Assembly (NCBI GenBank): GCA_963803425.1
Contig: CAWDMA010000001.1
Coordinates: 62,001 to 126,000, forward strand
Origin: DASPWW01 sp963803425
GTDB lineage: Bacteria; Actinomycetota; Thermoleophilia; Solirubrobacterales; 70-9
Direction of reading: 5' to 3'
DNA length: 64,000 nt
Below are positions 33,317-45,442 of this stretch, in pieces (positions within the stretch are counted from its first letter, which is position 1; each line of letters starts with the position of its first letter). The notes under the pieces were generated by a model that searched no databases, was not told the DNA's origin, and was given only the letters and a program-made list of their open reading frames with translations. The position numbers and the translations under genes are program-made.

Positions 33317-34618
33317 ATGGGCCTGCCGCCGGGACCGACCGCGCCGCGGCCGCTGCAGACGATGCGGTGGCTGCGCCGGCCGGTGGAGGTGATGGAGGGG
33401 GCTCGGGAGCGGTACGGAGAGACATTCACCGTCCGGTTCGCGCGCGTCGGGGACTTCGTGTTCGTGTCGGACCCGCAGTCCCTGAAGCGCCTGTTCTCAG
33501 CCGATCGGGACAACTCGCTGCCCGCGGGCCGCGCCTTCCTGCTCGAGCCGCTGGTCGGGCGCCGCTCCCTGCTCCTGCTCGACGGGGCCGACCACCTCCG
33601 CAGCCGCCGGCTGATGCTCCCCCCGTTCCACGGCGAGCGGATGCGCGCCTACGAGGGGCTGATGGAGCGGATCGCCGAGCGAGGAGGTGGACCGGTGGCC
33701 GGTGGGGGAGCGCTTCCCGCTGCACCCGCGGATGCAGGCGATCACCCTCGAGGTGATCCTGCGGGCGGTGTTCGGCGTGGAGGACGGCGCTCGGCGAGAG
33801 CGGCTCCGGGGTCTGCTCGTGCGGATGCTGGAGCTGACCGAGTCGCCGATCGCGCAGGCCGTCGGGATGCTGTCGCGGCCGCTGCGCCGGTTCGGGCCGT
33901 ACGGGCGGCTGATCCGCCTCCGCGACCAGGTCGACGCGGAGCTGTACGCGCAGATTGCGGAGCGCCGCGCCGACCCCGACGCCGGCGAGCGCGACGACAT
34001 CCTCTCGCTGCTGGTCGCGGCGCGGTTCGAGGACGGCGAGCCGATGTCGGACGGCGAGGTCCGCGACCAGCTGATGACGCTGCTCTTCGCCGGGCACGAG
34101 ACCACCGCGACCGCGCTGGCGTGGGCGTTCGACCAGCTCTTCCGTAACCCGGAGCCGTTCGACCGGCTCCGCGCGGAGCTCGACGGCGGGCACGACTCCT
34201 ACCTCGACGCCGTCGCCACCGAGACGCTCCGGATCCGCCCGGTCGTCCCGACCGTCGGCCGCCTGATCCACTCGGAGATGGAGCTCGGCGGGCACGAGCT
34301 CCCCGCCGGAACCGCGGTGATGGCGTCGATCTACCTCGCCCACATGAACCCGGACATCTACCCGGACCCGTACGAGTTCCGTCCGGAGCGCTTCCTCGAC
34401 GGCGGCCCCGAGACCTACAGCTGGGTGCCGTTCGGGGGCGGAACCCGGCGCTGCATCGGCGCCGCCTTCGCCAGCTCGAGATGAAGGTCGTGCTGCGGAC
34501 GATCCTCCGTCGCGCCGAGCTCCGCCCCGGATCGGCCGCCCCCGAGCGATGGGGCCGCCGCAACGTCACCCTGTCGCCGCGCACCGGGACCCCCGCGATC
34601 CTGGAGCGGCGGCGCCCG
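33317..34618 (+). CDS. Cytochrome P450 (two apparent frameshifts)
   Basis: Heme monooxygenase. In order: GARERYGETFTVRFARVGDFVF (N-terminal sheet), LLLLDGADHLRSRRLMLPPFHGERM, the I-helix AGHETTATALAWAFDQLF (oxygen binding), the ExxR Glu-Thr-Leu-Arg in AVATETLRIRPVVPTVGRL, PERFLDG, and the heme loop FGGGTRRCIGAAFA with the axial Cys. The frame changes near 33680 (one extra base before EVDRWPVGERFPLHP) and near 34470 (one missing base before QLEMKVVLRTIL). The end is uncertain because sequence quality falls into the purB region; ILERRR near 34610 looks like the normal C-terminus. Substrate unknown. It lies opposite and convergent to purB. Confidence 0.88.
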
Positions 34619-34639
34619 CCGGGGCCAGGGCTGGACGCA

Positions 34640-35974
34640 GCACATGCGCCGCGCCGCGCGGCGGCGCGCGCGGCTGCGGCTGAGCGCCGGAGCGCCTCGA
34701 GCCGCTCGAACACCTCGCGGCGGTGCTCAGGTACGCGTCGTGGTCGAGCACCGCGTCCAGGTCGAGGTCGGGCGCCGCCTCGGCGAGCAGCTCGCCGAAC
34801 GGCGTCCCGGTGTCCCACGCGCGCTGCGCCGCGGCCTGCACGATCGCGGTACGCCTCGTCGCGCACCATCCCCGACTCGACCAGCGCCGTCAGCGCCCGC
34901 TGGCTGTAGCAGGGCGCCGTGGGTGAGGTCGAGGTTGGCGCGCATCCGGTCCGCGTGCACGGTCATCCCGCTCGCGAGCCGCGGCGGCCGAGGTGCTGCA
35001 TGTAGTCGAGCAGGATCGTCGCGTCGGGCAGGATCACCCGCTCCGCGCCGGAGTGGGAGATGTCGCGCTCGTGCCAGAGCGCCACGTTCTCGAGCCCGGC
35101 CTGCGCGTAGCCGCGCAGCACCCGGGCGAGGCCGCAGACCCGCTCCGAGAGTGATCGGGTTGCGCTTGTGCGGCATCGCCGAGGAGCCCTTCTGGCCGCC
35201 GCCGAACGGCTCCTCGACCTCGCGCACCTCGGTCCGCTGCAGGTTGCGGATCTCGGTCGCGAACCGCTCCAGCCCGGCGCCGGCGAGCGCGCACGGCCTC
35301 AGCACCTCGGCGTGGCGGTCGCGGGGGACGACCTGGGTCGAGACGTCCTCGCGCGCGAGGCCGAGCGCCTCCATCACCGCGCTCCTCGACCGCGGGCGGC
35401 AGCGACGCGTAGGTGCCGACGGCGCCGGAGAGCTTGCCGACCGCGGACGCTGCTCGAACGCGCGACGCAGCGGCTCGAGGTTGCGGTCGGCCTCGAAGGC
35501 GAACCCGGCGAGCCGCAGGCCGAAGCTCGTCGGCTCGGCGTGGACCCCGTGGGTGCGGCCGACGGCGAGCGTGTCGCGGTGCTCGCAGCGCCTGCTCGAT
35601 CAGCGCGTCGCGGTACGCGTGCGCGCCGTCGAGCAGGATCGGGCCGGCCTCGACGAGCTGCAGCGCGAGCGCCGTGTCGAGCACGTCGGAGGAGGTCAGC
35701 CCGTAGTGGATCCAGCGGCCCTGCTCGCCGATCGAAGCCGGCGACGACGTCGACGAAGGCGGCGACGTCGTGGTTCGTCGTCGCGCTCGCGCTCCTCGAC
35801 CGCCTCGACCGTGAACGCGGCCCGCTCGCGGCAGGCCTGCGCCGCCTCGGCCGGGACGACGCCCTCGGCGCCGAGCGCCTCGGTGACGGCGAGCTCGACC
35901 TCGAGCCAGCCCCCATCCGCCGCTGCTGGGTCCAGATCGGCCCCGATCGCGTCTCGCGTGTACCGAGGGATCAC
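34640..35974 (-). CDS. purB: Adenylosuccinate lyase PurB (many frameshifts)
   Basis: PurB cleaves SAICAR to AICAR and adenylosuccinate to AMP. The GTG at 35974 begins VIPRYTRDAIGA; WLEVELAVTEALGAEGVVPAEAA follows. Pieces in changing frames then give IHYGLTSSDVLDTALALQLVEAGP, a region matching GRTHG-type sequence, and GSSAMPHKRNPITLG, the fumarase/aspartase-family signature. The C-terminus reads EVFERLEAL near 34690. At least six changes of frame occur in 1.3 kb. Identity is secure, but boundaries are approximate. A palindromic element lies just upstream, between purE and purB. Confidence 0.88.
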
Positions 35975-35981
35975 CGGTGGC

Positions 35982-36019
35982 CCCGCGACGGGCGGAGGCG
36001 AAGCGGAGCAGGTCGCGGG
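35982..36019 (+). repeat. Palindromic element between purE and purB
   Basis: Perfect 8-bp arms CCCGCGAC/GTCGCGGG enclose GGAGGCGAAGCGGAGCA. The core is in the opposite direction to the purE-purB transcript. The conserved flank GGAATGATT follows, as at the purF/purN and purL copies, and ends at the purE stop codon (36028). Confidence 0.88.
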
Positions 36020-36027
36020 AATGATTC

Positions 36028-36521
36028 TCACGCGTTGATGATGCGCGCGGCGAGCAGGCCGGCGTTCTTGGCGCCGTCGATGCGACGCAGGCGACGGGGA
36101 CGCCGGGAGGCATCTGCACGGCGGAGAGCAGCGCGTCGAGGCCGCCGAGCGTCTTGCCGGAGATCGGGACGCCGATCACCGGCAGGTCGGTGTGCGCGGC
36201 GGCGACGCCGGGCAGCGCCGCGGACATCCCGGCGCCGGCGATGATCACCTTCAGCCCCCGCATCCGCGCGTTCCGGCAGTAGTCGCGGACCTTGTCCGGG
36301 TCGCGGTGGGCGCTCATCACCCGCACCTCGTAGCGGATCCCGGCCTCGTGCAGAGCGGCGCCCGCCGCCTGCATCTTCTGCTTGTCGTTGGCCGAGCCCA
36401 TGATGATCCCGACGAGCGGGAGCTCGACCTCGATCTCCTCGAACGCCGTCCTCGACCTCGGGCATCGTCGCGGCGGCCCGGCCGCCTCGTCGGTCCTCTC
36501 CTGCGGGTCGGCTGTCTCCAA
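36028..36521 (-). CDS. purE: N5-CAIR mutase PurE (frameshifts)
   Basis: Class I PurE rearranges N5-carboxyaminoimidazole ribonucleotide to CAIR. The TTG at 36521 is preceded by AAGGAGGAG at 7-bases spacing; that decides the start. The core is VGIIMGSANDKQKMQAAG, then VRVMSAHRDPDKV, VIIAGAGMSAALPGVAA and PVIGVPISGKTLGGLDALLS. The frame shifts near 36450 and near 36085, after which RIDGAKNAGLLAARIINA completes the normal C-terminus. A purK gene is not in the window, although a class I PurE needs one. It directly follows purD. Confidence 0.9.
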
Positions 36522-36539
36522 CGCTCTCCTCCTTATCAG

Positions 36540-37863
36540 GTGCGACCGCGCGCTCCACCGCGCGCGCCGCGATGTCGGTCCGCATCTGCTTGCCGTCGAA
36601 ACTGATCAGCGCGGCCGCATCGTACGCGCGCTCGCGCGCCTCGCCGGGGCTCGCGCCCGAGCCCGGTCACGTTCAGCACCCGGCCGCCCGCGGTGACGAT
36701 CCCGCCGTCGCGCTGCGCGGTGCCGGCGTGGGTGATCTCGACGCCGGTCGCCGGCCGCCGCCTCGAGGCCGGTGATCACGTCCCCCTTCGAGGAGCGTCT
36801 CCGGGTACGCCGCGCGAGGCCAGCACGACCGTGACGGCCCACGTCATCGGCGAACTCGGCCTCGACTCCGGCGAGGCCGCCCGGCTCGCGCGCGCGCCTG
36901 GCAGAGCTCGAGCAGGTCGGTGCGCAGCCGCGGCAGCACCGCCTGGGTCTCCGGGTCGCCGAAGCGGCAGTTGAACTCGAGCACCTTGGGGCCGTCGGCC
37001 GTGATCATCAGCCCCGCGTAGAGGACGCCGTGGAACGGCGTGCCCCGGCGCCGCATCAGCTCCACGATCGGCGCGTGCACCGACGCGACGATCTCCTCGA
37101 CCGCGCTCGGCTCGAAGCCGGCACCGGCGAGTAGCTGCCCATGCCGCCGGTGTTCGGCCCCGCGTCGCCGTCGCCGATCCGCTTGTAGTCCTGGGCGGGG
37201 GCGAGCGGGACCACGTTCTCCCCGTCGCAGAGGGCGAGCAGCGAGAGCTCCTCACCCTCGAGGAACTCCTCGAGCACGACCTCGGTCTCGCCCGAACCGC
37301 CGCTCGACGAAGAACGCCTCGAGCGCCTCGCGGCCTTCCTCCTCGGTGGCGCAGATGATCACGCCCTTGCCGCGCGGCGAGGCCGTCCGCCTTGAGCACG
37401 ACCGGGTACGAGCATCCGGCGAGGGCCTCGATCGCCTCGTCCGTGGTCGCGCAGCACGGTGTGCGCGGCGGTCGGGACGCCGGCGTCGGCCATCACCTCC
37501 TTCGCGTGCAGCTTCGAGGCCTCGAGCCGCGCCGCCTCCCTGCGCGGCCCGAACGCCGCGATCCCCGCGTCCTCGAGCACGTCGACGAGGCCCGCCGCCA
37601 GCGGCGCCTCGGGCCCGACCACGACGAGGTCGACGGCCTCGGTGAGCGCGGCGGCGGCGATCGTCCGCAGGTCGGCCGGCTCGCCCACCGTCGAGCCCGC
37701 CGCCACCGCCCGCGCGGGCGGCGCCAACTCCACGATCCGGGCGTCCGCGGCGATCCCGGCGTTCCCGGGGCAGCACAGCAGCTCCGGGTCCGCCGGCGAT
37801 CGCGCCCAGCGCCCGGACGATCGCGTGCTCGCGCCCGCCCCCTCCGATGACCAGGATCCGCAC
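36540..37863 (-). CDS. purD: Phosphoribosylamine-glycine ligase PurD (many frameshifts)
   Basis: ATP-grasp enzyme, step 2 of purine synthesis. The GTG at 37863 gives MRILVIGGGGREHAIVRAL. Out-of-phase pieces continue in proper family order: CCPGNAGIAADARIVEL, DLVVVGPEAPLAAGLVDVL, FGPRREAARLEASKLHAKEVM, GKGVIICATEEEGREALEAFF, VLEEFLEGEELSLLALCDG, GDAGPNTGGMGSYSPVP, KVLEFNCRFGDPETQAVLPRL, then a C-terminal DIAARAVERAVAP near 36550. At least eight frame changes in 1.3 kb. The identity is certain, the exact protein is not. Start is one base after the stop of the GYD gene. Confidence 0.9.
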
Positions 37864-37864
37864 G

Positions 37865-38143
37865 CTACAGCGAGCCGATGAAGTCCTCGACGGGGATCGC
37901 GGTGAGCGTGTGGTTGGTGGTCGTGCCGCGCGAGCCCATCTCGACGGAGAGCTTCGCCATCGCCTTCTCGTCGGGCGCTTCGACGACGCTGACGAAGTCG
38001 TACGCCCCCAACGTGGCCCACTGGCTGACGACCTTCACTCCGAGCTGCTCGACCTCCTTGTTGACCTCCTGCACCCGGGCAGGGTTGTCCTTCAGCGTCT
38101 TGACTCCGTCCGCGGTCAGGTTGGTCAGCATGATGAACTGCAT
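37865..38143 (-). CDS. GYD-domain protein
   Basis: 92-residue small soluble protein matching the GYD family: QFIMLTNLTADGVKTLKDNP, QWATLGAYDFVSVVEAPDEKAMAK and a C-terminal TLTAIPVEDFIGSL. AGGAGG lies five bases before the ATG. GYD proteins form dimeric ferredoxin-like folds of unknown role. It sits one base upstream of purD and may head the pur transcript. Its promoter is shared with the divergent membrane-protein gene. Confidence 0.88.
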   Translation of the reverse strand: MQFIMLTNLTADGVKTLKDNPARVQEVNKEVEQLGVKVVSQWATLGAYDFVSVVEAPDEKAMAKLSVEMGSRGTTTNHTLTAIPVEDFIGSL

Positions 38144-38227
38144 CCGTCCTCCTTCCGGCTCCGTGCTGGTTCCGTGTTTCTTGCACGTTCGGCGGCGCGG
38201 CGCAAGTCCCGCGGATAGAGTCGAGCC

Positions 38228-38824
38228 GTGAGACGCCTCGGACCCGTGGAGCTCCCGGCGTGGGTCCTGCCGCTGCTGGTCGCCGCGCTCGTGGTTCCGA
38301 TCGTCGGCGGCGTCCTGATCGCCGGGCCGGCGTTGGGATCGGCCGTCGCGGCCCTGATCGCCGCGGGGATCGTCGTCGTCGCCGTCCGCGCCCGCTACGA
38401 CGAGCCGATCGAGGTGGCTTCCTCGTCCGAGGACCGCCGCCACGTTCTGGTGGTCGCAACCGCGACCCTCGACGACCCCGCGGCCGTCGAGGCGATCGCG
38501 GCGACCGCCGGCCCCGACGCCCAGGTGCTGGTGCTCGCCCCGGCGCTCAACCCGGGCCTCCGCCACTGGCTCTCGGACCTGCGAAAGGCGAGGCTCGACG
38601 CGCAGACCCGGCTGGCGGTGTCGCTCGCGTCGCTGGCGGCTGCCCGCGTCGACGCGATCGGGCACGTCGGCGACACGGATCCCGTCCAGGCGGTCGAGGA
38701 CGAGCTGGCGTCGTTTCCCGCCCGCGAGGTCGTGTTCGTGACCGGCGCCGGCGAGGAGAAGGACGTCGCCGAGGTCCGCCGCCGGCTCGACCGCCCGCTC
38801 CGTCACCTGGTCGTGGAGCGATGA
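38228..38824 (+). CDS. Small membrane protein with UspA-like soluble domain
   Basis: 198 residues. Two N-terminal transmembrane segments (LPAWVLPLLVAALVVPIVGGVLI and a following Ala/Val helix) precede a soluble alpha/beta domain beginning RRHVLVVATATLDDPAAVEAI. The order VLVLAPALNPGL, then a late ...REVVFVTGAGEEKD strand, recalls universal-stress-protein-like folds, but the ATP loop G-x2-G-x9-G(S/T) is not clear. No assigned function. Its 3' end overlaps the convergent CgeB-like gene by 22 bases. Confidence 0.6.
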   Translation: MRRLGPVELPAWVLPLLVAALVVPIVGGVLIAGPALGSAVAALIAAGIVVVAVRARYDEPIEVASSSEDRRHVLVVATATLDDPAAVEAIAATAGPDAQVLVLAPALNPGLRHWLSDLRKARLDAQTRLAVSLASLAAARVDAIGHVGDTDPVQAVEDELASFPAREVVFVTGAGEEKDVAEVRRRLDRPLRHLVVER

Positions 38825-39969
38825 GGGATCGGCCCGACGGCGGCGCTTGCGCGCGTGCTCAGGAGCGCTGAGCCGCCCCGGCCCCGGGGACTCGAGCTGA
38901 CCCGCTCGATCAGCCCCGCGTATCCCTCGACGGTCCGCTCCCAGCTCCACTCCTCGCGCGCCTCGAGCGCACCGCGCGACAGCTCGGCTCGCAGGCCGTC
39001 GTCGGCGAGTCGCTCGATCGCCTCGGCCAGCGCGTCGGCGTCGGGGTCGTAGGCGGGGATCCCGGATTTCGCCTTCCCGGTCTCGATCCCGGGGACGAGC
39101 AGCCCGTTGACCCCGTCGCGGACGATCTCGTTCATCGGCGGGTTGTCGTTGGTGACGATCGGGATCCCGAACGCGGTCGCCTCGTACAGGTGCAGGCCGA
39201 GCCCCTCCCAGCGGCTCGGCGCGAGGCACACGTCGGAGTCGGCGAACAGCTGCAGGTAGCGGTCTGTCGGCAGGTCGTCCCAGATCATCTCGATCCGGGG
39301 GTCGCGCTCGACGAGCTTCGAGACCTTGCGGACGCGGCGCTCCACCTGGGCCTTGAAGGTCAGCCGCAGCCGTGGGTCCGGCGCGCCGGAGAACGCCTCG
39401 AGCACCGCCTCGAACGGCTTTCGCTTGCTCATGAACCCGCCCGGGTAAATCACACGGACGACCTCGGAGGACCGCTGCGGCTCGATCTCCAGCAGCTCCG
39501 GGTGGCATCCCCAGTGCACCCGAGGGCTGTCGATCCCGAGCGCCGCGTATCGCTCTCGCTCGCAACCGGTGAGCGAGTAGATCAGGTCGAAGGCGCGCTT
39601 CGCCGGCTCGACGTCGTCCTCCGAGAACGCCTCCCACACGAACCGGCCCACGGTCCGAACGCCCATCTCGCGGACCCGGCCGATCGCCTCGAACTGGTAG
39701 TTCTGGTCGAAGAACACGATCTCAGGCTCGACCGCCTCGACCCAGCGCACGTACTCGTCGGTCGGGATCTCATACGCGGACGCCTCGGTCACGCGGGGCT
39801 GGTCCCACACCCCGGTGCGGTCGATGAAGGAGGGCCGGATGTTCCCGCCCCGCGTCGGTCGGGCGAGGACGAAGGTCTCGTGGCCGAGCCCGTCGAGCGC
39901 CGAGCGCAGGTGACGCGCGACGACCGCTTGGCCGCGGTTGAACCACCACGAGCAGATCCCGATCCGCAT
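38803..39969 (-). CDS. CgeB/YkvP-like glycosyltransferase (paralogue without insert)
   Basis: 388 residues, paralogue of the gene at 27318-28460. Shared segments: MRIGICSWWFNRGQAVVARHLRSAL, VTEASAYEIPTDEY, FFDQNYQFEAIGRV, FDLIYSLTGCERERYAALGI, WGCHPELLEIEPQRSSEVVR, PSRWEGLGLHLYEATAFGIP and NDNPPMNEIVRDGVNGLLVPG. The region between CHPELL and PGGF is 14 residues shorter than in the paralogue, exactly the element peptide. The C-terminus beyond RVSSSPRGRG is variable and overlaps the convergent gene. The polytopic membrane-protein gene ends four bases before this ATG, so they are cotranscribed. Confidence 0.85.
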   Translation of the reverse strand: MRIGICSWWFNRGQAVVARHLRSALDGLGHETFVLARPTRGGNIRPSFIDRTGVWDQPRVTEASAYEIPTDEYVRWVEAVEPEIVFFDQNYQFEAIGRVREMGVRTVGRFVWEAFSEDDVEPAKRAFDLIYSLTGCERERYAALGIDSPRVHWGCHPELLEIEPQRSSEVVRVIYPGGFMSKRKPFEAVLEAFSGAPDPRLRLTFKAQVERRVRKVSKLVERDPRIEMIWDDLPTDRYLQLFADSDVCLAPSRWEGLGLHLYEATAFGIPIVTNDNPPMNEIVRDGVNGLLVPGIETGKAKSGIPAYDPDADALAEAIERLADDGLRAELSRGALEAREEWSWERTVEGYAGLIERVSSSPRGRGGSALLSTRASAAVGPIPHRSTTR

Positions 39970-39973
39970 CGGG

Positions 39974-41692
39974 TCACAGGCCTCGCAGCCAGCGGCCGGA
40001 GCCCCAGGTGGCCGCCGCGGGGGCGCACGTCGGCTCCGTGCGCGACGCGGAGCGCAGCGCGCCACCCACCGAGAACCCGACGTCGGCGCGAACCACGCCG
40101 CGCTTCGCGGTCGTGATCGTGGTCCACCCGTTGCGCTCGCTGATGCAGCCCTTGCCGCGGGCGATCTCCCAGTAGGGGGACGAGCGGGCGAGGACCGTGA
40201 ACGTGCCGGGCTTCGTCACGCGGAGGGTGAAGGACTCCGGCTGCAGGTGCTTCAGCCGCGCGCGGCCGTGCTGCGAGCGCACAAGGGGGAGCGGGTCGAC
40301 CACCTCGTACACGCGCCAGTGCGCGGAGGTCCACCGAGGCGCCAGGTAGGAGCGCCCGTCGAGGATCAGCCGCCGCTCCGGCCGCGCCGACTGCTGCAGC
40401 GGCGCGTCGGGCAGCGCCACGTAGCGGACACCGTTGTGGCGCAGCCATCGCCGGTAGCGCTCATGGGTGAGCCGGCCGTTGTAGAAGACGCCGTTTCGGG
40501 CGCGGTCGAGCTGTCCGAGCCAGCCGCGCGCGAGCTGGAACTCGGGCGCGAGGTACGCGGCCTCCCAGGTGTTCAGCGTGGTCGGCACCTCGACACGGGC
40601 GCGCTTGCCGCCGTGCGCGCGCAGCCAGTCCTCGAGCCCGTGGTAGAAGCGGGCGCTGGTCGAAGCGTCGCCGGCACTCTGGGCAAGGTCGCGGGCGGGG
40701 GCGAGGAACTGCCAGAACGCCGCGGTGACGAGGATCGTCACCGACAGCGCGATCGGGACCCGCGGGCGGCGCGCGAGGATGATCGCGAGCAGCAGCGGCC
40801 CCCCGAAGAGGGCGGGGAGGCGGATCGCGTTGTTCCCGAGCGGGTTCGGGATCAGCCACACCAGGGTGGTCGCGGCCAGGTAGCAGAGGACCACGAAGCG
40901 GAAGCGCCGCTCCTCGGGCTTGCCGCGGGTCAGGTAGACGGTCACCGCCGCGTACAGAAGCACCGGGAAGAAGGCGGCGAACGAGAAGGGCTGCACGCTC
41001 TCGTCGGGGAAGACGAGGTTGAGCGCCGCGATCGGAAGCGCGGCAACCGCGGCAACAACCAGCGCGGCGCGGTTCACCGGTCCGGTGCGAACCACCGCGC
41101 CGGTCGCGGTCACCCCGGCCAGGAACACGCCGGCGACCGGGCTCGAGAGAGCGCACGCGGCGGCCGCCGCGATCGCCGCCGGCGTGCGGCGTGTCTGCAG
41201 CGCCCGCAGCGCCGCGAGGCCGCATGCGACGCCGAGCGAGAACGTGACCCGCCCCGTGGCAAGCATCGTGACCGCGCCGGCGCCGAACCACAGCGTCGCC
41301 CATCGCGCTCGCTCGCCCCAGTGGTCCCGGACGAGACGGTCGAACAGGTAGGCGGAGGCGATCGCCGACAGCCCCCCGACGAGCTGCGGACCGACCACCG
41401 CTGCCAGCGGCGGGAACAGGACGCTGTACGTCAGCGTGTAGTGGCCTTCGTACCAGGCGCCGTTCCAGATCGCGAATCCCTCGCGCTGGAACAGCTCGGT
41501 GCGGAAGGCCTGTGCGGCGAGATCTCGGACTTGCGGGTCCCAGATCAGCAGGATCGCGGTCAGCGCGCTGCTCAGCGCGACCGCCGGCAGCCACGCGGGC
41601 AGGCGGCCGCCCGTCCCGGCGCTGCGCGGCGCAACCCCGCTCGCTCCGGCGAGCGCGGCATCGTCTGCCCCGGTGTTGGTGCGCACGGCCAC
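39974..41692 (-). CDS. Polytopic membrane protein, GT-C-like
   Basis: 572 residues. About ten hydrophobic segments in the first 370 residues (for example LPAWLPAVALSSALTAILLI, AAFFPVLLYAAVTVYLTRG, FVVLCYLAATTLVWLI, PALFGGPLLLAIILARR). Then a soluble C-terminal half with RWLRHNGVRYVALPDAPL and APRWTSAHWRVYEVVDPLPLV. The layout, membrane domain followed by an outer beta-rich domain, is common in actinobacterial lipid-linked sugar transferases, but I see no clear DxD/ExD catalytic pair in the first loop. Starts at GTG 41692 or GTG 41686. Cotranscribed with the glycosyltransferase. Confidence 0.65.
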   Translation of the reverse strand: MAVRTNTGADDAALAGASGVAPRSAGTGGRLPAWLPAVALSSALTAILLIWDPQVRDLAAQAFRTELFQREGFAIWNGAWYEGHYTLTYSVLFPPLAAVVGPQLVGGLSAIASAYLFDRLVRDHWGERARWATLWFGAGAVTMLATGRVTFSLGVACGLAALRALQTRRTPAAIAAAAACALSSPVAGVFLAGVTATGAVVRTGPVNRAALVVAAVAALPIAALNLVFPDESVQPFSFAAFFPVLLYAAVTVYLTRGKPEERRFRFVVLCYLAATTLVWLIPNPLGNNAIRLPALFGGPLLLAIILARRPRVPIALSVTILVTAAFWQFLAPARDLAQSAGDASTSARFYHGLEDWLRAHGGKRARVEVPTTLNTWEAAYLAPEFQLARGWLGQLDRARNGVFYNGRLTHERYRRWLRHNGVRYVALPDAPLQQSARPERRLILDGRSYLAPRWTSAHWRVYEVVDPLPLVRSQHGRARLKHLQPESFTLRVTKPGTFTVLARSSPYWEIARGKGCISERNGWTTITTAKRGVVRADVGFSVGGALRSASRTEPTCAPAAATWGSGRWLRGL

Positions 41693-41750
41693 GATCGATC
41701 GGCGCGGGCTGAATCTCCGGCCCGGCGCGCGTTCGGACCAGACTACCCGG

Positions 41751-42693
41751 CTAGCGGCGGCGCTTCACCCGGAATCCGGTCATCGCCGGCGTCGGGTCGG
41801 CGTTCCCGGCCGTGTCGATCGCCTGCACCGTGAGGGTGTGCCTGCCGCGCTCCAGCTTCCGCTTCAGCGGCGGGTCGCACGCGAACCCGGGCCCGCCGTC
41901 GAGGACGCATCGGAACGTAGAGCTCGGCTCCGAGGACGCAAACTCGAACCGCACCCGCTTCCGGCGCTTGCGCGTCCGCACCTTGCTCCGCGGCGCCTTC
42001 GTGATCGTGGTCTCCGGCGGGTCGGTCTCGCATCCGTTCGCCGGGCCCGGGGATCCCACGCACAGGTCCTGGGTCTCGTCCCCGAATCCGTCGTCGTCGG
42101 CGTCTCGCTCGACGTCGGCGTTGAAGGTGGCCTCGCCGGGCTCGTAGATCGTCGGCGCCCGCACCTCCCCGGCAGCGAGCTGCGGGTCCCAGCCCGCCAG
42201 CTCGGCGCCGGGCAGCGGCTCTGCCCGGACGGTGAAGCCGGTGGAGGGCGAGTCGATATCGAGGCCGAGCAGGTCTCCCTTCGAGATCCGCTGCCGGGTC
42301 ACGTAGGTGACCGTCTGCACGGGCAGCGCCGGGAACCGCCTCGTCACGCCGGTGCTGCGAATCCCGAACTCACCTTCGCCGGCGTCCCGGATCACCCGCA
42401 GTCGCAACGGGACGCCGTCGGGATCGGTGCTCGACGCGCGCACCCGCCACCTCACCACGACTCCGTCGACCGGGGAGCCGGGCTCGCCGTCCGGCCGGCG
42501 CCGGGTTGGCGATCGTGCAGGGCGCGGGCGAGCCGCACGGGTCGGCGACCGTCGGCGGGGGCGCCAGGTCGTTGCCGACGGTGACGGCCGCGCCGGCCGG
42601 GGCGGGCGCGAGCGCGCCCGCGATCACGGCCATCACCGCCGCCGGGATCGCGACCCCGCCCGGTCGGTGCGCTGTCCCTGCGACTGCGCGCAT
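41751..42693 (-). CDS. Secreted protein with calcium-type repeat and Ig-like C-terminus (one frameshift)
   Basis: The N-terminus MRAVAGTAHRPGGVAIPAAV gives a signal peptide ending near PAGAA. CTIANPAPAG is then followed, out of phase near 42500, by DGEPGSPVDGVVVRWRVRAS. A jelly-roll-like domain covers the first 160 residues. DADDDGFGDETQDLC resembles a thrombospondin type-3/calcium loop. The end, PPETTITKAPRSK...SSTFRCVLDGGPGFACDPPL and GRHTLTVQAIDTAGNADPTPA, is a bacterial Ig-like domain. About 314 residues after correction. Presumably cell-surface or extracellular. Function not known. Confidence 0.7.
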
Positions 42694-42714
42694 CGACCAC
42701 GAACTACAGCAGAA

Positions 42715-45338
<2,624 letters not shown>

Positions 45339-45347
45339 TCTGTGCCT

Positions 45348-45353
45348 AGCGTA
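45348..45353 (-). promoter_or_regulatory. Candidate clpB -10 box
   Basis: On the minus strand TACGCT lies ten bases before the clpB ATG. The 29-nt palindrome would then cover the -35 position, as expected for a repressor operator. Confidence 0.4.
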
Positions 45354-45367
45354 CCACGAAAATCGCC

Positions 45368-45396
45368 AAAATCTATGTCGAATTGACTTAGATTTT
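45368..45396. promoter_or_regulatory. 29-nt AT-rich palindrome, likely heat-shock operator
   Basis: The halves AAAATCTATGTC and GACTTAGATTTT are inverted around GAATT, with only the T/T pair and the central bases unpaired. It is strikingly AT-rich for this genome and lies 30 bases upstream of clpB and 46 bases before the divergent lipoprotein gene. The half site GACTYAGATTTT recurs upstream of dnaK (50467-50478). It resembles HspR-type HAIR halves (ACTCAAG) without matching them exactly. Confidence 0.7.
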
Positions 45397-45442
45397 CAGT
45401 GAGGTTGCAACCCCGGACGGGCGGCGGTGTTGATCCTTCCCG

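Noticed and set aside
45368..45396. Canonical HAIR operator of HspR
   Set aside because: The spacing and bases differ from CTTGAGT-N7-ACTCAAG. It is reported as a HAIR-like palindrome only.
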